This document shows, piece by piece, positions 22,458 through 31,369 of a stretch of DNA of 64,000 bases. The first letter of the stretch is position 1; each line of letters begins with the position of its first letter. The notes beneath the pieces are model-generated. The model saw only the letters and a list, made by a program, of their open reading frames with translations. It had not been told where the DNA came from and searched no databases. Made by a program: the position numbers and the translations under genes. This stretch comes from a virus, in IMG/VR virus record IMGVR_UViG_3300046543_000451, positions 1-64,000 of that record, one strand, 5' to 3'.

Positions 22458-25400
22458 GCGGTGTTGCCTCCCCCGTCAAGGACGTTGCCCGCGCTCGACC
22501 AGAAGTTGCCGCCCGAGTTGTAGGTGCCCCGCGACAGCGGGCCGCAGGACCCGTGGCCGTTCGACCCCGAGACGACGCCCGAGGCGTTGTTGTTGGGCAG
22601 GTCCACGATCGCGTCGACCGTGGCGTCGCAGTTGGTCCCGTTCCAGCCGCTCATCGTGACCCCCGTGGCATCCCCCCAGATGTAGGCCCAGCGGTGGAGA
22701 TTCGAGACGGTCCAGTTGTTGGCTGTCAAGCCACTGATGTTCGGGTTGTGGAAGGTCTGGAGGCCGTTGAGGGTCCGGGCTCCGTCACCGACCACGGTCC
22801 AGTCGTTGGCCGTGAGGTTCGTACCGTGGTGGACGAGATCGGAGTTGACGTAGAGGCAATGGCTCTGGTTCTGGCTCGCGACACCGGAGCAGTTGACGAT
22901 GTTGAAGCCGTTGAGGGTCATGTGGTCGACCCAGCCGGTGAGGATCAGGCCGAACGAGCCGATGTGGTAGTTCTGGATCGTGAAACTGCCGCCGGTCCCA
23001 GCCGGATCGAAGGTGATGTAGTCCATGACGAAACCCGGCGTGCCGGGGCCCGGCAGCGCGTTGAAGTTGAACGGGCCATTCGTACCGGCGCCCAGTCCAC
23101 TCCCGTCCCAGACCACGTTGGCGCCCGAGGCTGGCCGGATCGTCAACGGCCGTGCGGCGCGGCTGACGTTCTTGATGTCGAGCTGCCAGTTGTCGTACTG
23201 GCCATCCTGCATCTCGATGATGTCGTAGGCCATGTTCCCGAACAGGGAGAGGAAGGCTGCTTCGGTGTTCGGACCGGTTCCCGGGAAGAAGGCGATGGCG
23301 CCGGTCGCGAAGACAGGCGGCAGCGGTCCGGTCGCGGTGTAGGTCGCCGAGACGGTGGTCGTGTCGGAGATCGGGGTCGCGAGCGTGACCACCCCGGTCG
23401 AGGTGTCGACGGTGTAGTCCGTGTTCTCGGCCAGTAGGGAGCCACCGACAGACAGTTTCAGGGAGCCGGTCGCGACCGTCCGGGTCAACTGCATCAGGGT
23501 GTCGCTGAGATGGCGCAGGATTTCCGTGAAGCCGCCGCCGGAGACCGGGCCCGGGGCCGTGTAGGTGCAGTTGGTCGGGCCGTTGCCGTTGAAGTCGACC
23601 CAGTCGATATTGACACGAGGCACTTCTGGCTGCGGCACGAGGCCGCCGCCGCTATTGGTGCTGATGCCGGTCGGACCCGTGATGACCACGCGGTTGATCG
23701 TCATGTCGATCGAGACGGGCGTCGTCACGTCCCAAGCATCAGGCTCGACGTCGACCCAAGCCCAACGCTTGGTGCGAACCCGGGAGTGACTCGGCTCCCA
23801 CGAGAGCTTGTAGACCATCCACTCGCCACCCGGGGAGTTGACCGGGCACGTCCCGATGTTCGAGTCGTTCTTCACCGTGGGCGACGTCGGGCCGTCCATG
23901 ATGAGCGAGAACTGCTCTCGGGCGGTGCCGGACGTCGGGGTCGGAGCGATCGGGAACTGGTACTTGATAGTGATGAACCAGTCCGAGGAGCCCATGGCCG
24001 GGCCACTGGTCAAGCGTGCGCCGAAGGACTCGGACGGGACGCCGGCCGTTCCGTAGGCGGTGTCTTCCATGACGCCGCTGCCATTGATGACGCCAAACAA
24101 CTGGGGGGTGTTGCCGGCGATCGTGTGCCACTGGAAGCCGTTGAGAGAGGTGCTTCCCCAAGCGGCGTTGCCCGGTGAGACGACGCCATTCGTCAGGGGC
24201 AGGAACCGGTCATCGAAGGTGTCGAAGACGTTGGAGAAGTCGGTGCAGACATAGGACGGCGGAACGGTGGTGTTGGGCGGGACGATGGAGCCGAGCGAGA
24301 TGCCGGGCAGGGCCGGCAGCTTCCAGCGGAACGGGTCGAAGAACGACCACGGCACGTCGATCTCGTGGGACAGCGTCAGCTCGTAGCGCGGCACGTCCGG
24401 TGCCGGGAAGGTGACCTCCATCTTGCGGATGGGAATGACGGTGTCGTAGCCGAAGACCTCGCTCGTGAAGGCAACCTTCTGGGCCGGCAGCAAGCCGTCC
24501 TCGAAGGTCACCAGCGTCACGGCGATCCGGTCGTCCTTGGCACCCCGGTGGTGCTCTGGGCTGCCGTTCAGGATGGAGTCTGCGATCCGGTTGATCGTGC
24601 TCTGCTTGTAGACCCCGAATGTCGTCTGGCCGAGCTGCCACAGGCCGTGCTCGGTCTGGCTGGTGGCATCCTGCGCCCGGGTGAAGACCGGGACGTTGCT
24701 GCCGTAGCCGGCGCCCCACGCGAGCACGTCGTTGGCGAGGTTCGTCCCGTCGAACAGGACTTCCATCTCACGGTAGCCCTTGGTCGTCACCCCATCGGGC
24801 ACGTCGGACAGGCCGAACGGTGCATCCGGGGTGTCGGCATCGACGTAGGCGAACTCCCAGTTGGGCCGGATGTAGTAGATCGAGGCGGGCAGCGCGGTGA
24901 TGCTCTGCATCGCCTGACCCCACGTATCGCTGCCTTCCCACGCCCGCGCCTGCTGGTCCTCGTTGATCCGGGCGACCGCCTCCACGCCGGTCGAGGTATC
25001 GAGTCCGTCACCGGTCAGGTCGAGCCAGCCCGCGAACAGGTCGCCGATCGCGGTGACGTCGGGGGTGAAGGGCGGGTAGAGGGGCGCCAGTACGTTCGCC
25101 GGGTCCGACTGGTTGAAGACGATCCGTCGGGCGAACAGGGTATTGAGGTCCGTCCCGACGATGTCGAAGAACCGGGTCGGCCCGAAGTCGTCCACGTTCA
25201 GCGCCGGGAAAGCGTAGACACGCTTGACGTTCGTCACGAACCCCGTCCAGACCCGACCACCGTTGATGATGAGTTCGAGGCTCTGGCCGGGGACGTAGCT
25301 CAGGACGCCAAGATCGTCACGGACCCGGATGCTGGCCTCGCCGGGTACGCCGTTGACCGCCGACATGAAGCGGGCCGTCTCGAACAAGACTGCCCCTGCC

Positions 25401-25939
25401 CCGAGGATTTCGACCACGTTGGCGCCGTCGATGAAGATGGCCGGACCGGTCGTCGTGGGCGTGCTGTGCTGGATCGCGGCATCCGTCGCGCTGACCGAGT
25501 CACTGGTCGTTCGGTGCAGGATGGCCGTGCGAGTCGCGATACCAGATGCAACGACATGGTCAGTCGTCGAGAGGACGTACCCGCGAACGACCGTGTCGCT
25601 GGTGGAGATGGCCTCGGTGGCCGAGCGGTGGAGGACAGCGGTCCGCCGTGCGACGTCGACCGCGAAGACCGTCGCCTGCGTGGCGGTCCGGCTCTGCCCG
25701 CGCGACCGGATCGCGACGTCACTGGTCGAGATGGCCTCGGTCGTGGTCCGGGCGACTTGGTTGATGACCGCGACATCAGATGTCGTGACGGTCTGGGAGA
25801 CCGTGCGATGGAGCGACGCGCTCCGGGTGGCCGACTGGGACGCGGTCAGGGAGTCAGTGGCAGTCCGGGTGACATTGTTGCCGGCGTCCTCTTGGAACGC
25901 ATCACTCTGGAAGGCGTTGGACTGGAACGCCCCAGCCAC
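22454..25939 (-). CDS. Large tail tip protein: Thr/Asp repeats, hub domain, beta-helix, 1161 aa
   Basis: Order of parts: AFQSNAFQSDAFQEDAG start; about eight 20-residue repeats (RTTTEAISTSDVAIRS type, about 22-180); a hub domain similar to the next gene product; a jelly-roll-like middle around 560-780; then a right-handed beta-helix (about 860-1130) with N-rich rungs (TANDWTVVG, TANNWTVSN). The beta-helix matches the protein at 33435-34562. It likely binds or degrades host surface sugars. It follows the tape measure directly. GTG start. Confidence 0.7.
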   Translation of the reverse strand: MAGAFQSNAFQSDAFQEDAGNNVTRTATDSLTASQSATRSASLHRTVSQTVTTSDVAVINQVARTTTEAISTSDVAIRSRGQSRTATQATVFAVDVARRTAVLHRSATEAISTSDTVVRGYVLSTTDHVVASGIATRTAILHRTTSDSVSATDAAIQHSTPTTTGPAIFIDGANVVEILGAGAVLFETARFMSAVNGVPGEASIRVRDDLGVLSYVPGQSLELIINGGRVWTGFVTNVKRVYAFPALNVDDFGPTRFFDIVGTDLNTLFARRIVFNQSDPANVLAPLYPPFTPDVTAIGDLFAGWLDLTGDGLDTSTGVEAVARINEDQQARAWEGSDTWGQAMQSITALPASIYYIRPNWEFAYVDADTPDAPFGLSDVPDGVTTKGYREMEVLFDGTNLANDVLAWGAGYGSNVPVFTRAQDATSQTEHGLWQLGQTTFGVYKQSTINRIADSILNGSPEHHRGAKDDRIAVTLVTFEDGLLPAQKVAFTSEVFGYDTVIPIRKMEVTFPAPDVPRYELTLSHEIDVPWSFFDPFRWKLPALPGISLGSIVPPNTTVPPSYVCTDFSNVFDTFDDRFLPLTNGVVSPGNAAWGSTSLNGFQWHTIAGNTPQLFGVINGSGVMEDTAYGTAGVPSESFGARLTSGPAMGSSDWFITIKYQFPIAPTPTSGTAREQFSLIMDGPTSPTVKNDSNIGTCPVNSPGGEWMVYKLSWEPSHSRVRTKRWAWVDVEPDAWDVTTPVSIDMTINRVVITGPTGISTNSGGGLVPQPEVPRVNIDWVDFNGNGPTNCTYTAPGPVSGGGFTEILRHLSDTLMQLTRTVATGSLKLSVGGSLLAENTDYTVDTSTGVVTLATPISDTTTVSATYTATGPLPPVFATGAIAFFPGTGPNTEAAFLSLFGNMAYDIIEMQDGQYDNWQLDIKNVSRAARPLTIRPASGANVVWDGSGLGAGTNGPFNFNALPGPGTPGFVMDYITFDPAGTGGSFTIQNYHIGSFGLILTGWVDHMTLNGFNIVNCSGVASQNQSHCLYVNSDLVHHGTNLTANDWTVVGDGARTLNGLQTFHNPNISGLTANNWTVSNLHRWAYIWGDATGVTMSGWNGTNCDATVDAIVDLPNNNASGVVSGSNGHGSCGPLSRGTYNSGGNFWSSAGNVLDGGGNTA

Positions 25940-28900
25940 TTAGCCGATCCCTCTGAGCCCCTTCAGCGAGGCATCGCGGCCCAGTGCCTTCGTGACGGCC
26001 TGCGTGACCTTTTCGAGACTCGCCTGCGAGTCGGTGTGAATGTCGCCGTTGAACTGGACGACCACGCTGCCGCCGCCGTTGCCGCCGAAGCCGTTGACGG
26101 CGCGCGGATTGCGGAGGATCGCGACTGTCTCGCCTTGGGCCTCACCGACGGTCATGGTCGTCTTGCCGGTGGTCGTCCCGACGAAGCCGGACGCGAAGTG
26201 CGGCGTCAGGTTGCCACTCTTGCCGTTGTCGTAGTAGGAGCCGATCGCCGCGAACTTGGCGAGTTGGCTGCTCAGACCCTTGATGACGATGCCGAACTGG
26301 GCCAGCACCTGCACCGCGACCGTCTCCAGCGCCTTGCCCGCGGCGGCTTCGAGTTGCTGGATGTCGGCGAACGCCTGACCGACCAACTTGTCCACGGCGT
26401 TCAAGTAGGTCTGGACCTTGGCGACGTTCTGCTGCTGGAGTTGCTGGAGCCGGAGGAGTTGCTGCTCGCGGGCGGCCGTGTCGATCGTGACCTGTCGGCC
26501 ACGGGTGAGCAAGGCGATCTGGCGGACGAGGTCGGCCCCTTGGCGGAGGTTGCCGATGTCGACGATCTTCACCTGATTGGAGAACTGCTGCTTCTGGATG
26601 TTCAGTTGCTTCTGGGCGTACTCGGCCTCGATCTTCGCCTCGGCGATCCGGGCCTGCCGCTCCTCCGGGGTGATGCCCGGGGCTTGGAACCCGGCGAGGG
26701 CCTGCTGGAAGTTGATCTGGCGCTGGGAGAGGTTGAACTGGAGCTGCTGGCCCTGCCGTGACAGGAGCAAGTTCTGGTGTTCGAGGATGCCCAGCTCGGA
26801 CTCGCCGGCGCCGAGGTTCTTTCCGATCAGGCCGCCGATGTCGGACAGGTTGCGCTTGGCGATCAGGAGTTGGAAGTTGTACTGGGCGACCTGATACTGG
26901 GCCTGCTCGTTGCTGATCCCGGCTTGGATGCTGGCGATCTGCTGGCCGGTCGCCTTGACCGCGTTGAGGGCGGCATCAAACGCCTGACCGGCGGCCTGAC
27001 CGAAGTTCTGGACGATGGCCGGGCGGTAGGTATTCTCGATGATGTCCTGACCCTGAGCGTAGTAGGCGTTCAGTTGCTGCTGTTCGGTCTGGGCGGCCTT
27101 CAACTGGCCGACGACCTTGCCCTGATCCGACCGGGCGATACCGGTCCCGACCGGAACGTTCGGGTTGGCAAGCGCCGCGAGGGCCGCCTGTGCGGGCAAC
27201 TGCGTCCCAATGGCGAACTGGGTCTGGCGGTTGGCCGCCGCGATCTCGCTGGGACGGACATATGCCTGCTGGGACTGGATGGCTGGGAGGTTGGCGGCAG
27301 CCTCGCGCTGGCGCTGCTGCTCTGCGAACAGGTTGGCTCGCCCCAACTGCTCGGGCGGCGTGATGCTCAGGCCGATGCCAACCTGCTCCAAGCCCTTCGT
27401 GGCATCCGTGACTGACGTGGTGAAGCCACCGGGACCGACAAGGACTTCGTTCGACTTGGCCGCGAGGTCCTTCAGTTCCTGCGGCAAGTTCGAGTTGGCG
27501 ACGCGCTGTGCCTGATCCCCAACGGCCTGCGCGAAGTGAAACGCCTCCTTGGTCGAAAGACCTTGGGCCTGCGCCCCACGCTTGGCGGCTTGGTTGTAGG
27601 TATCCTCCAACTTCGCCCGGTCATCGGCCAGTTGCGCCAAGCGGGCGGGCCGCTGGTCGTTCGGGGTCTGGAGGTTCTGCTGCTGCTGCGAGGTCAGGTA
27701 TTGACGGCCGATCGTTGGTGTCTGCGGCGTGATGAGTCGACCCGATGAGAGATCGCTGACCGCGCTCGTGATGTCGCCGAACGAACTCTTGATCGTCTCA
27801 GCCAGACCGGCTCCGCCACCGAGTTGCTGGGCGAACAGCGCACCGCCGCCAAGTCCACCGTAGCCGCCGAACAGGCCCTGTGGGGTCTGCTGGTTGGCCC
27901 CGATCGCCGCCCGGAACAAGCCACCGGTCTGACCTGCCGCCGCCGCGCCGGCCTTGACCTGTGTCGTCAGCCTCAACTGGTTGTCGATCGCCTCTGCGGC
28001 GCTGCTGGAAAGACTCGCCTGAGCATCTGCGGTCGCCAGCACGGCATTGACATTGCCGTGGGCCGCTGCTGTCTGCTGGGCCAGTGCCTGCGTGACCTTG
28101 TTGCTGACCGCTCCGAAGCCGGACGCCTTGTCAATGGCGTCGCCAATGGCCGGTGCGACAGCCGAAAGGCCGACATCAACGATCTTGATGGCAGCACCGA
28201 AGGCCAGACCGGCGGCCGTGACGGCGAGCAGGTTCCGGGCAAGGTTCAGCGGGTTCTTGCTGAACTTGTCGAGATTGGCCTGCGCCTTATCCTGTCGTTC
28301 GAGGGCAGCCGCCTCATCGGCAAGAGCCTTCTTGTAGTCGGGCCGCTGGCGGATGGCCTCAGCCTCTTTCCGTAGCGTGTCAGCCCGACGCCCGCCGACG
28401 ACATTCGCCTCGGCTTCCTTGTCGATCGCCAGCTTGTCGATGCTGGAACGGAAGGACGTCGCCGAACCAAGGTCACGACTTGATTCCGACAACTCCTTCT
28501 CCAGCCGCAGGCGCTCGCGTCCCGGGCCGATGATGAATCCGCCAGCGGTCGACGCCGCCGTGCGCTGTGTCCGGCCGGCGGTGAGGATATTGGCCTCGTT
28601 CCGGGCGGACAGGACGTCGGCGTTCCGCCGGATGGCGGCCTGCTGGATTTCCCGGTTGGCCTCCGCCCGCCGGATCGTTCGCTCCTCACGAAGCGCCTGA
28701 CTCCTGAGGCGGTTTTCCTCGTTGACACGCGCTCGGGCCACGACCTGCTCGACTCGAACCTGCTCGCGGTCGGTCAGGGGTGACGTCCGTGGGGCCGGGC
28801 GTGGACCGAGCCCCGGCAGGATGGATTGCGGCTGGTTCGGCTGGTCGTCCCGACCGGGGACATAGACCACGGCCGAGGTCTGAGCAGGGGTTCGGAAGAC

Positions 28901-29677
28901 CCGGTTGCTCCGGGTCAGCGCGTCCTGATCGAGTTGCGGCGTTGCCGGACGTCCCTCGTCTTCGGGCGCCGGTCCAGCCACTGCAACCCGCCGTCCTCGT
29001 CCACCGCCGCCGCGCCCACCACGACCGCCAGCGCCAGCAGCGGCCGGGGCAACAGGAGAGGCTGCGATCTCCTTCAGAGTGGCCGCAATGTCGTTCAGGG
29101 TCCCGAGGACGGTCTGGAGTTCGGCATTAGCCGCTTGGGCAGGGATGTGGAGTTCGAGCGGCTTCTCGCTCTGGACTCGCAGTTCGTTGATCTGCGCCGT
29201 CACCTGCTGGGTCGAGACATGGACCGGGATGTCGACTGGCTCGTCGCCCAGCGTCTTGGCGATCTGTGCTCGCATCTCGGGGCTCTTGATGTCCCCGAGT
29301 TCGATCCCCTTCGTTTGTCCGGCCCCGCCACGGAGCCCGAGGGCGCTGGCTTCCTGCTCGGCCCTTCGGAGCGCCTTGACATTGCTGGCACTGAGGGCGC
29401 CAGTCAGCTTGGCGAGTTGTGCCTCGATCGCATGGAGTTCAGGAGATGCTGCGGCTGCGGCTGGAGTTCCGACAGTCGTGGACGCCGCAACCGCCCCACC
29501 ACGCTGGGCCTGAGCAGCCGTCGGCTGCTGGACCTGTACGCCGATCGTCGCGAAGCGGGGTTCCTTGGCCCACGCCTCGATGATCCGGTCGGCCTCCTCC
29601 AGATCGCCGGGCAGGCGGGAATGGGAGGCACCGATTTGGACGCTGATGCCGCCGATATCTTCGGCTTCCATATTCAT
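25940..29677 (-). CDS. Tape measure protein, 1245 aa
   Basis: The longest coding frame in the tail module, Ala/Gln-rich and mostly helical coiled coil, with one hydrophobic stretch near residue 490 (NLLAVTAAGLAFGAAIKIVD). It lies just after the frameshifted chaperone genes, the canonical place. At about 1.5 angstrom per residue the tail would be near 185 nm, a siphovirus length. ATG at 29677 follows a near-perfect AAGGAGGTGA site and overlaps the chaperone stop. Confidence 0.9.
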   Translation of the reverse strand: MNMEAEDIGGISVQIGASHSRLPGDLEEADRIIEAWAKEPRFATIGVQVQQPTAAQAQRGGAVAASTTVGTPAAAAASPELHAIEAQLAKLTGALSASNVKALRRAEQEASALGLRGGAGQTKGIELGDIKSPEMRAQIAKTLGDEPVDIPVHVSTQQVTAQINELRVQSEKPLELHIPAQAANAELQTVLGTLNDIAATLKEIAASPVAPAAAGAGGRGGRGGGGRGRRVAVAGPAPEDEGRPATPQLDQDALTRSNRVFRTPAQTSAVVYVPGRDDQPNQPQSILPGLGPRPAPRTSPLTDREQVRVEQVVARARVNEENRLRSQALREERTIRRAEANREIQQAAIRRNADVLSARNEANILTAGRTQRTAASTAGGFIIGPGRERLRLEKELSESSRDLGSATSFRSSIDKLAIDKEAEANVVGGRRADTLRKEAEAIRQRPDYKKALADEAAALERQDKAQANLDKFSKNPLNLARNLLAVTAAGLAFGAAIKIVDVGLSAVAPAIGDAIDKASGFGAVSNKVTQALAQQTAAAHGNVNAVLATADAQASLSSSAAEAIDNQLRLTTQVKAGAAAAGQTGGLFRAAIGANQQTPQGLFGGYGGLGGGALFAQQLGGGAGLAETIKSSFGDITSAVSDLSSGRLITPQTPTIGRQYLTSQQQQNLQTPNDQRPARLAQLADDRAKLEDTYNQAAKRGAQAQGLSTKEAFHFAQAVGDQAQRVANSNLPQELKDLAAKSNEVLVGPGGFTTSVTDATKGLEQVGIGLSITPPEQLGRANLFAEQQRQREAAANLPAIQSQQAYVRPSEIAAANRQTQFAIGTQLPAQAALAALANPNVPVGTGIARSDQGKVVGQLKAAQTEQQQLNAYYAQGQDIIENTYRPAIVQNFGQAAGQAFDAALNAVKATGQQIASIQAGISNEQAQYQVAQYNFQLLIAKRNLSDIGGLIGKNLGAGESELGILEHQNLLLSRQGQQLQFNLSQRQINFQQALAGFQAPGITPEERQARIAEAKIEAEYAQKQLNIQKQQFSNQVKIVDIGNLRQGADLVRQIALLTRGRQVTIDTAAREQQLLRLQQLQQQNVAKVQTYLNAVDKLVGQAFADIQQLEAAAGKALETVAVQVLAQFGIVIKGLSSQLAKFAAIGSYYDNGKSGNLTPHFASGFVGTTTGKTTMTVGEAQGETVAILRNPRAVNGFGGNGGGSVVVQFNGDIHTDSQASLEKVTQAVTKALGRDASLKGLRGIG

Positions 29678-29991
29678 CAGTCACCTCCTTCCCGCTGCGG
29701 ATCGCCCGGCTTCCAGATCACGGACGAGCCCTTGCGCTCGCCCGTTTCCATCCCGGCGAGTCGCATGACGTCTTCGAGGGTCACCCCGTAGTCGGCCACG
29801 ATGTCGGCCCACGGGGTGTTGTTCTTGATCGCGGCCTTGACGTACGAGTCGCGCTCGGCCTTGATCGCGTCGGCGGTGAACCGTTCCATGCGCCTCAGTT
29901 CGCGCATGGGCAGGTGACCTAGATCGTCGGGGATGCGTCTCCACCATCGGGCGACGTTGGCCCGGCTGATCCAGCCGGCGGAGTAGGGTTT
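29677..29991 (-). CDS. Tail assembly chaperone T extension, made by -1 frameshift
   Basis: This open frame overlaps the 3' end of the G gene in the -1 frame and has no ribosome site of its own. It adds about 104 residues (YSAGWISRANVARWWRRIP onward) to the G product when ribosomes slip at A AAC CCT (29985-29991). The GT fusion helps the tape measure assemble in lambda-like phages. The stop overlaps the tape-measure ATG. Confidence 0.8.
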   Translation of the reverse strand, partial: KPYSAGWISRANVARWWRRIPDDLGHLPMRELRRMERFTADAIKAERDSYVKAAIKNNTPWADIVADYGVTLEDVMRLAGMETGERKGSSVIWKPGDPQREGGD

Positions 29992-30323
29992 GCGTCGTCG
30001 ATCGAGTTCAGCTTGTTGAACGCCCGGAGCATCGTCGTGTACTTCCGGCCGCCCCACTTGCCGACCCGATCGGCTCCGGTTGCCGGTTCGACAATCGACT
30101 TCGCGAGCAGGAACCGCGTGTTCAGGCGGTTGTTGGTCTTGGTGCCCTTCGAGGGGTCTTTCGGGTCAAGCGGCTCCTGTGCCGCCTCGAAGATGTCGTC
30201 ACCCTCGTCGACACTGAGTTCGCGCAGGGTCCAGAGAGTTCCCTCGTAATCGAACGTCTCGGTCGCGTAGGTCTCGCCATCGACCACGACCGTTCCCGGG
30301 CCGATCTCGCGCTTGTCTGCCAT
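29919..30323 (-). CDS. Tail assembly chaperone G, 134 aa
   Basis: An acidic protein (ETFDYEGTLWTLRELSVDEG) with a Pro/Gly-rich tail that would be replaced by T after frameshifting. Position between tail tube and tape measure, size and the overlapping frame identify it. ATG at 30323 is preceded by GAGGGAG. Confidence 0.8.
   Translation of the reverse strand: MADKREIGPGTVVVDGETYATETFDYEGTLWTLRELSVDEGDDIFEAAQEPLDPKDPSKGTKTNNRLNTRFLLAKSIVEPATGADRVGKWGGRKYTTMLRAFNKLNSIDDANPTPPAGSAGPTSPDGGDASPTI
29985..29991 (-). promoter_or_regulatory. -1 frameshift heptamer A AAC CCT
   Basis: On the coding strand the zero-frame codons GCA AAC CCT contain A-AAC-CCT, an exact X-XXY-YYZ slippery heptamer. Slipping one base back puts AAA CCC in register with the T frame. 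It lies within the 139-base G/T overlap, as in lambda-type chaperone genes. Confidence 0.8.
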
Positions 30324-30338
30324 GTCGTTCTCCCTCTG

Positions 30339-30692
30339 CTATGAACGAAGCGGGGCGGTGTCGAACGCGGAGATGTTCTCCAGTTCGAGCATCCCGTCGT
30401 CGTTGACCTTCCACTGGTCCCACTCGACGATATCGATCTGCTCCTTCCCCTTGGACGGGCTGTTGATGTAGACCCGGACGCGGCCCTTGATCGTGCCGTT
30501 CTGGCACATCTTCATCAACATCGGCTGCTGCCACGAGAACCACGCCCGGAAGCGCAGTTTCGGGCGGCCGTCGGGGTAGACCCCCGAGCGGGTGATCGTC
30601 CAGCGGGCGATGATGGCGACCTTGGCTCCCCCGAGCCCGGTGATCTCGCCATCGGGTCCCATGATCCGGCCGAAGCCGTCAGGTCCAAACAT
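30339..30692 (-). CDS. Tail protein near tube/chaperone genes, 117 aa
   Basis: A beta-rich protein (AIIARWTITRSGVYPDG, GRVRVYINSPSKG) between the tail tube and chaperone G. It has a good GAGGGAGATAG site. Position suggests a minor tail protein. No family recognised. Confidence 0.6.
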   Translation of the reverse strand: MFGPDGFGRIMGPDGEITGLGGAKVAIIARWTITRSGVYPDGRPKLRFRAWFSWQQPMLMKMCQNGTIKGRVRVYINSPSKGKEQIDIVEWDQWKVNDDGMLELENISAFDTAPLRS

Positions 30693-30713
30693 CTATCTCC
30701 CTCAAACCGAGAG

Positions 30714-30784
30714 ACCCCCTGCCACGCAGGCAATAGAAACCAGCGGGGATCGGACCGCCAGTCTACGCCTGCGTGGCAGGGGGT
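30714..30784 (-). repeat. Perfect 18-bp inverted repeat, 35-base loop
   Basis: ACCCCCTGCCACGCAGGC (30714-30731) is exactly complementary to 30767-30784. It lies between the HNH stop and the next tail gene. It could terminate HNH transcription, though there is no strong T run. It could also stabilise the tail mRNA, or be a feature of the mobile HNH cassette. Confidence 0.7.
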
Positions 30785-30791
30785 TGGGACG

Positions 30792-31301
30792 TTAGTTGGT
30801 TTCTTCGGGCAAGTGCTTCCAACGCACTCGCCGGTTGATCTGCGTCACGGTAACGCGGGATACGCCGAACGTCTCGGCCACGACGGAATGAGAGACGCCA
30901 TTCGCGCACAAGCGACGAATGGCGTAGACCTGATCGACTGTCAGGCGGGCGTTGTGGTGAGCTACGCCGGGCCGAGGATTGATGTTGGCCTTCTTGCGGC
31001 CCTTGCGATAGGCGTCCCGCATGTTGTCGCCGTGCGTGCCAGCCCAGAGATGGCTTGGGCGGACGCAGGGTGGGTTGTCGCAGGTGTGGCAAGCCTCACG
31101 GCCGTTGAGCGGTCCGTTGATCTGCTCGTACACCCAGCGGTGAACCGAGACCTGCTTGCCCCAGTTGTCGACCGTGCTTGCGTATCGGCTTGGCGATCTG
31201 GACCACGGCCATGTGATGCACTCAGGCCCTTCGCCGACCGTTCTCAGATATGCGATGAACTCCATCCGACGAGTGAGCGTCGAGATGGTCCGCTTCGGCA
31301 T
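30792..31301 (-). CDS. HNH homing endonuclease in the tail operon, 169 aa
   Basis: HRWVYEQINGPL, CHTCDNPPCVRPSHL and GTHGDNMRDA form the HNH core (His, Asn and paired Cys). A C-terminal helix-turn-helix (VSHSVVAETFGVSRVTVTQI) would bind DNA. The gene sits alone between tail tube and minor tail genes, bracketed by two inverted repeats. Its AGGAGGTAGCA ribosome site is inside a 13-bp hairpin. Free-standing homing endonuclease is the best reading. Confidence 0.85.
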   Translation of the reverse strand: MPKRTISTLTRRMEFIAYLRTVGEGPECITWPWSRSPSRYASTVDNWGKQVSVHRWVYEQINGPLNGREACHTCDNPPCVRPSHLWAGTHGDNMRDAYRKGRKKANINPRPGVAHHNARLTVDQVYAIRRLCANGVSHSVVAETFGVSRVTVTQINRRVRWKHLPEETN

Positions 31302-31303
31302 TG

Positions 31304-31355
31304 CTACCTCCTGTGACAGTCAGCCACGCTTGCGGCATCGTATCACAGGAGGTAG
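31304..31355 (-). promoter_or_regulatory. 13-bp hairpin sequestering the HNH ribosome site
   Basis: CTACCTCCTGTGA (31304-31316) and TCACAGGAGGTAG (31343-31355) are perfect complements with a 26-base loop. On the mRNA, the AGGAGGT used by the HNH ATG at 31301 is the 3' arm, so the ribosome site is base-paired in any transcript that includes the upstream arm. Similar hairpins silence T4 homing endonucleases such as I-TevI on long transcripts. Confidence 0.7.
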
Positions 31356-31369
31356 TAGCCTTGCTAGCC

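Noticed and set aside
24365-26761. Long open frame of 798 codons on the plus strand opposite the tail genes
   Set aside because: It is a shadow of the minus-strand tail tip and tape-measure genes, has no ribosome site and crosses their gene boundary; composition is Arg/Asp/Gly-rich as expected for antisense of GC-rich code.
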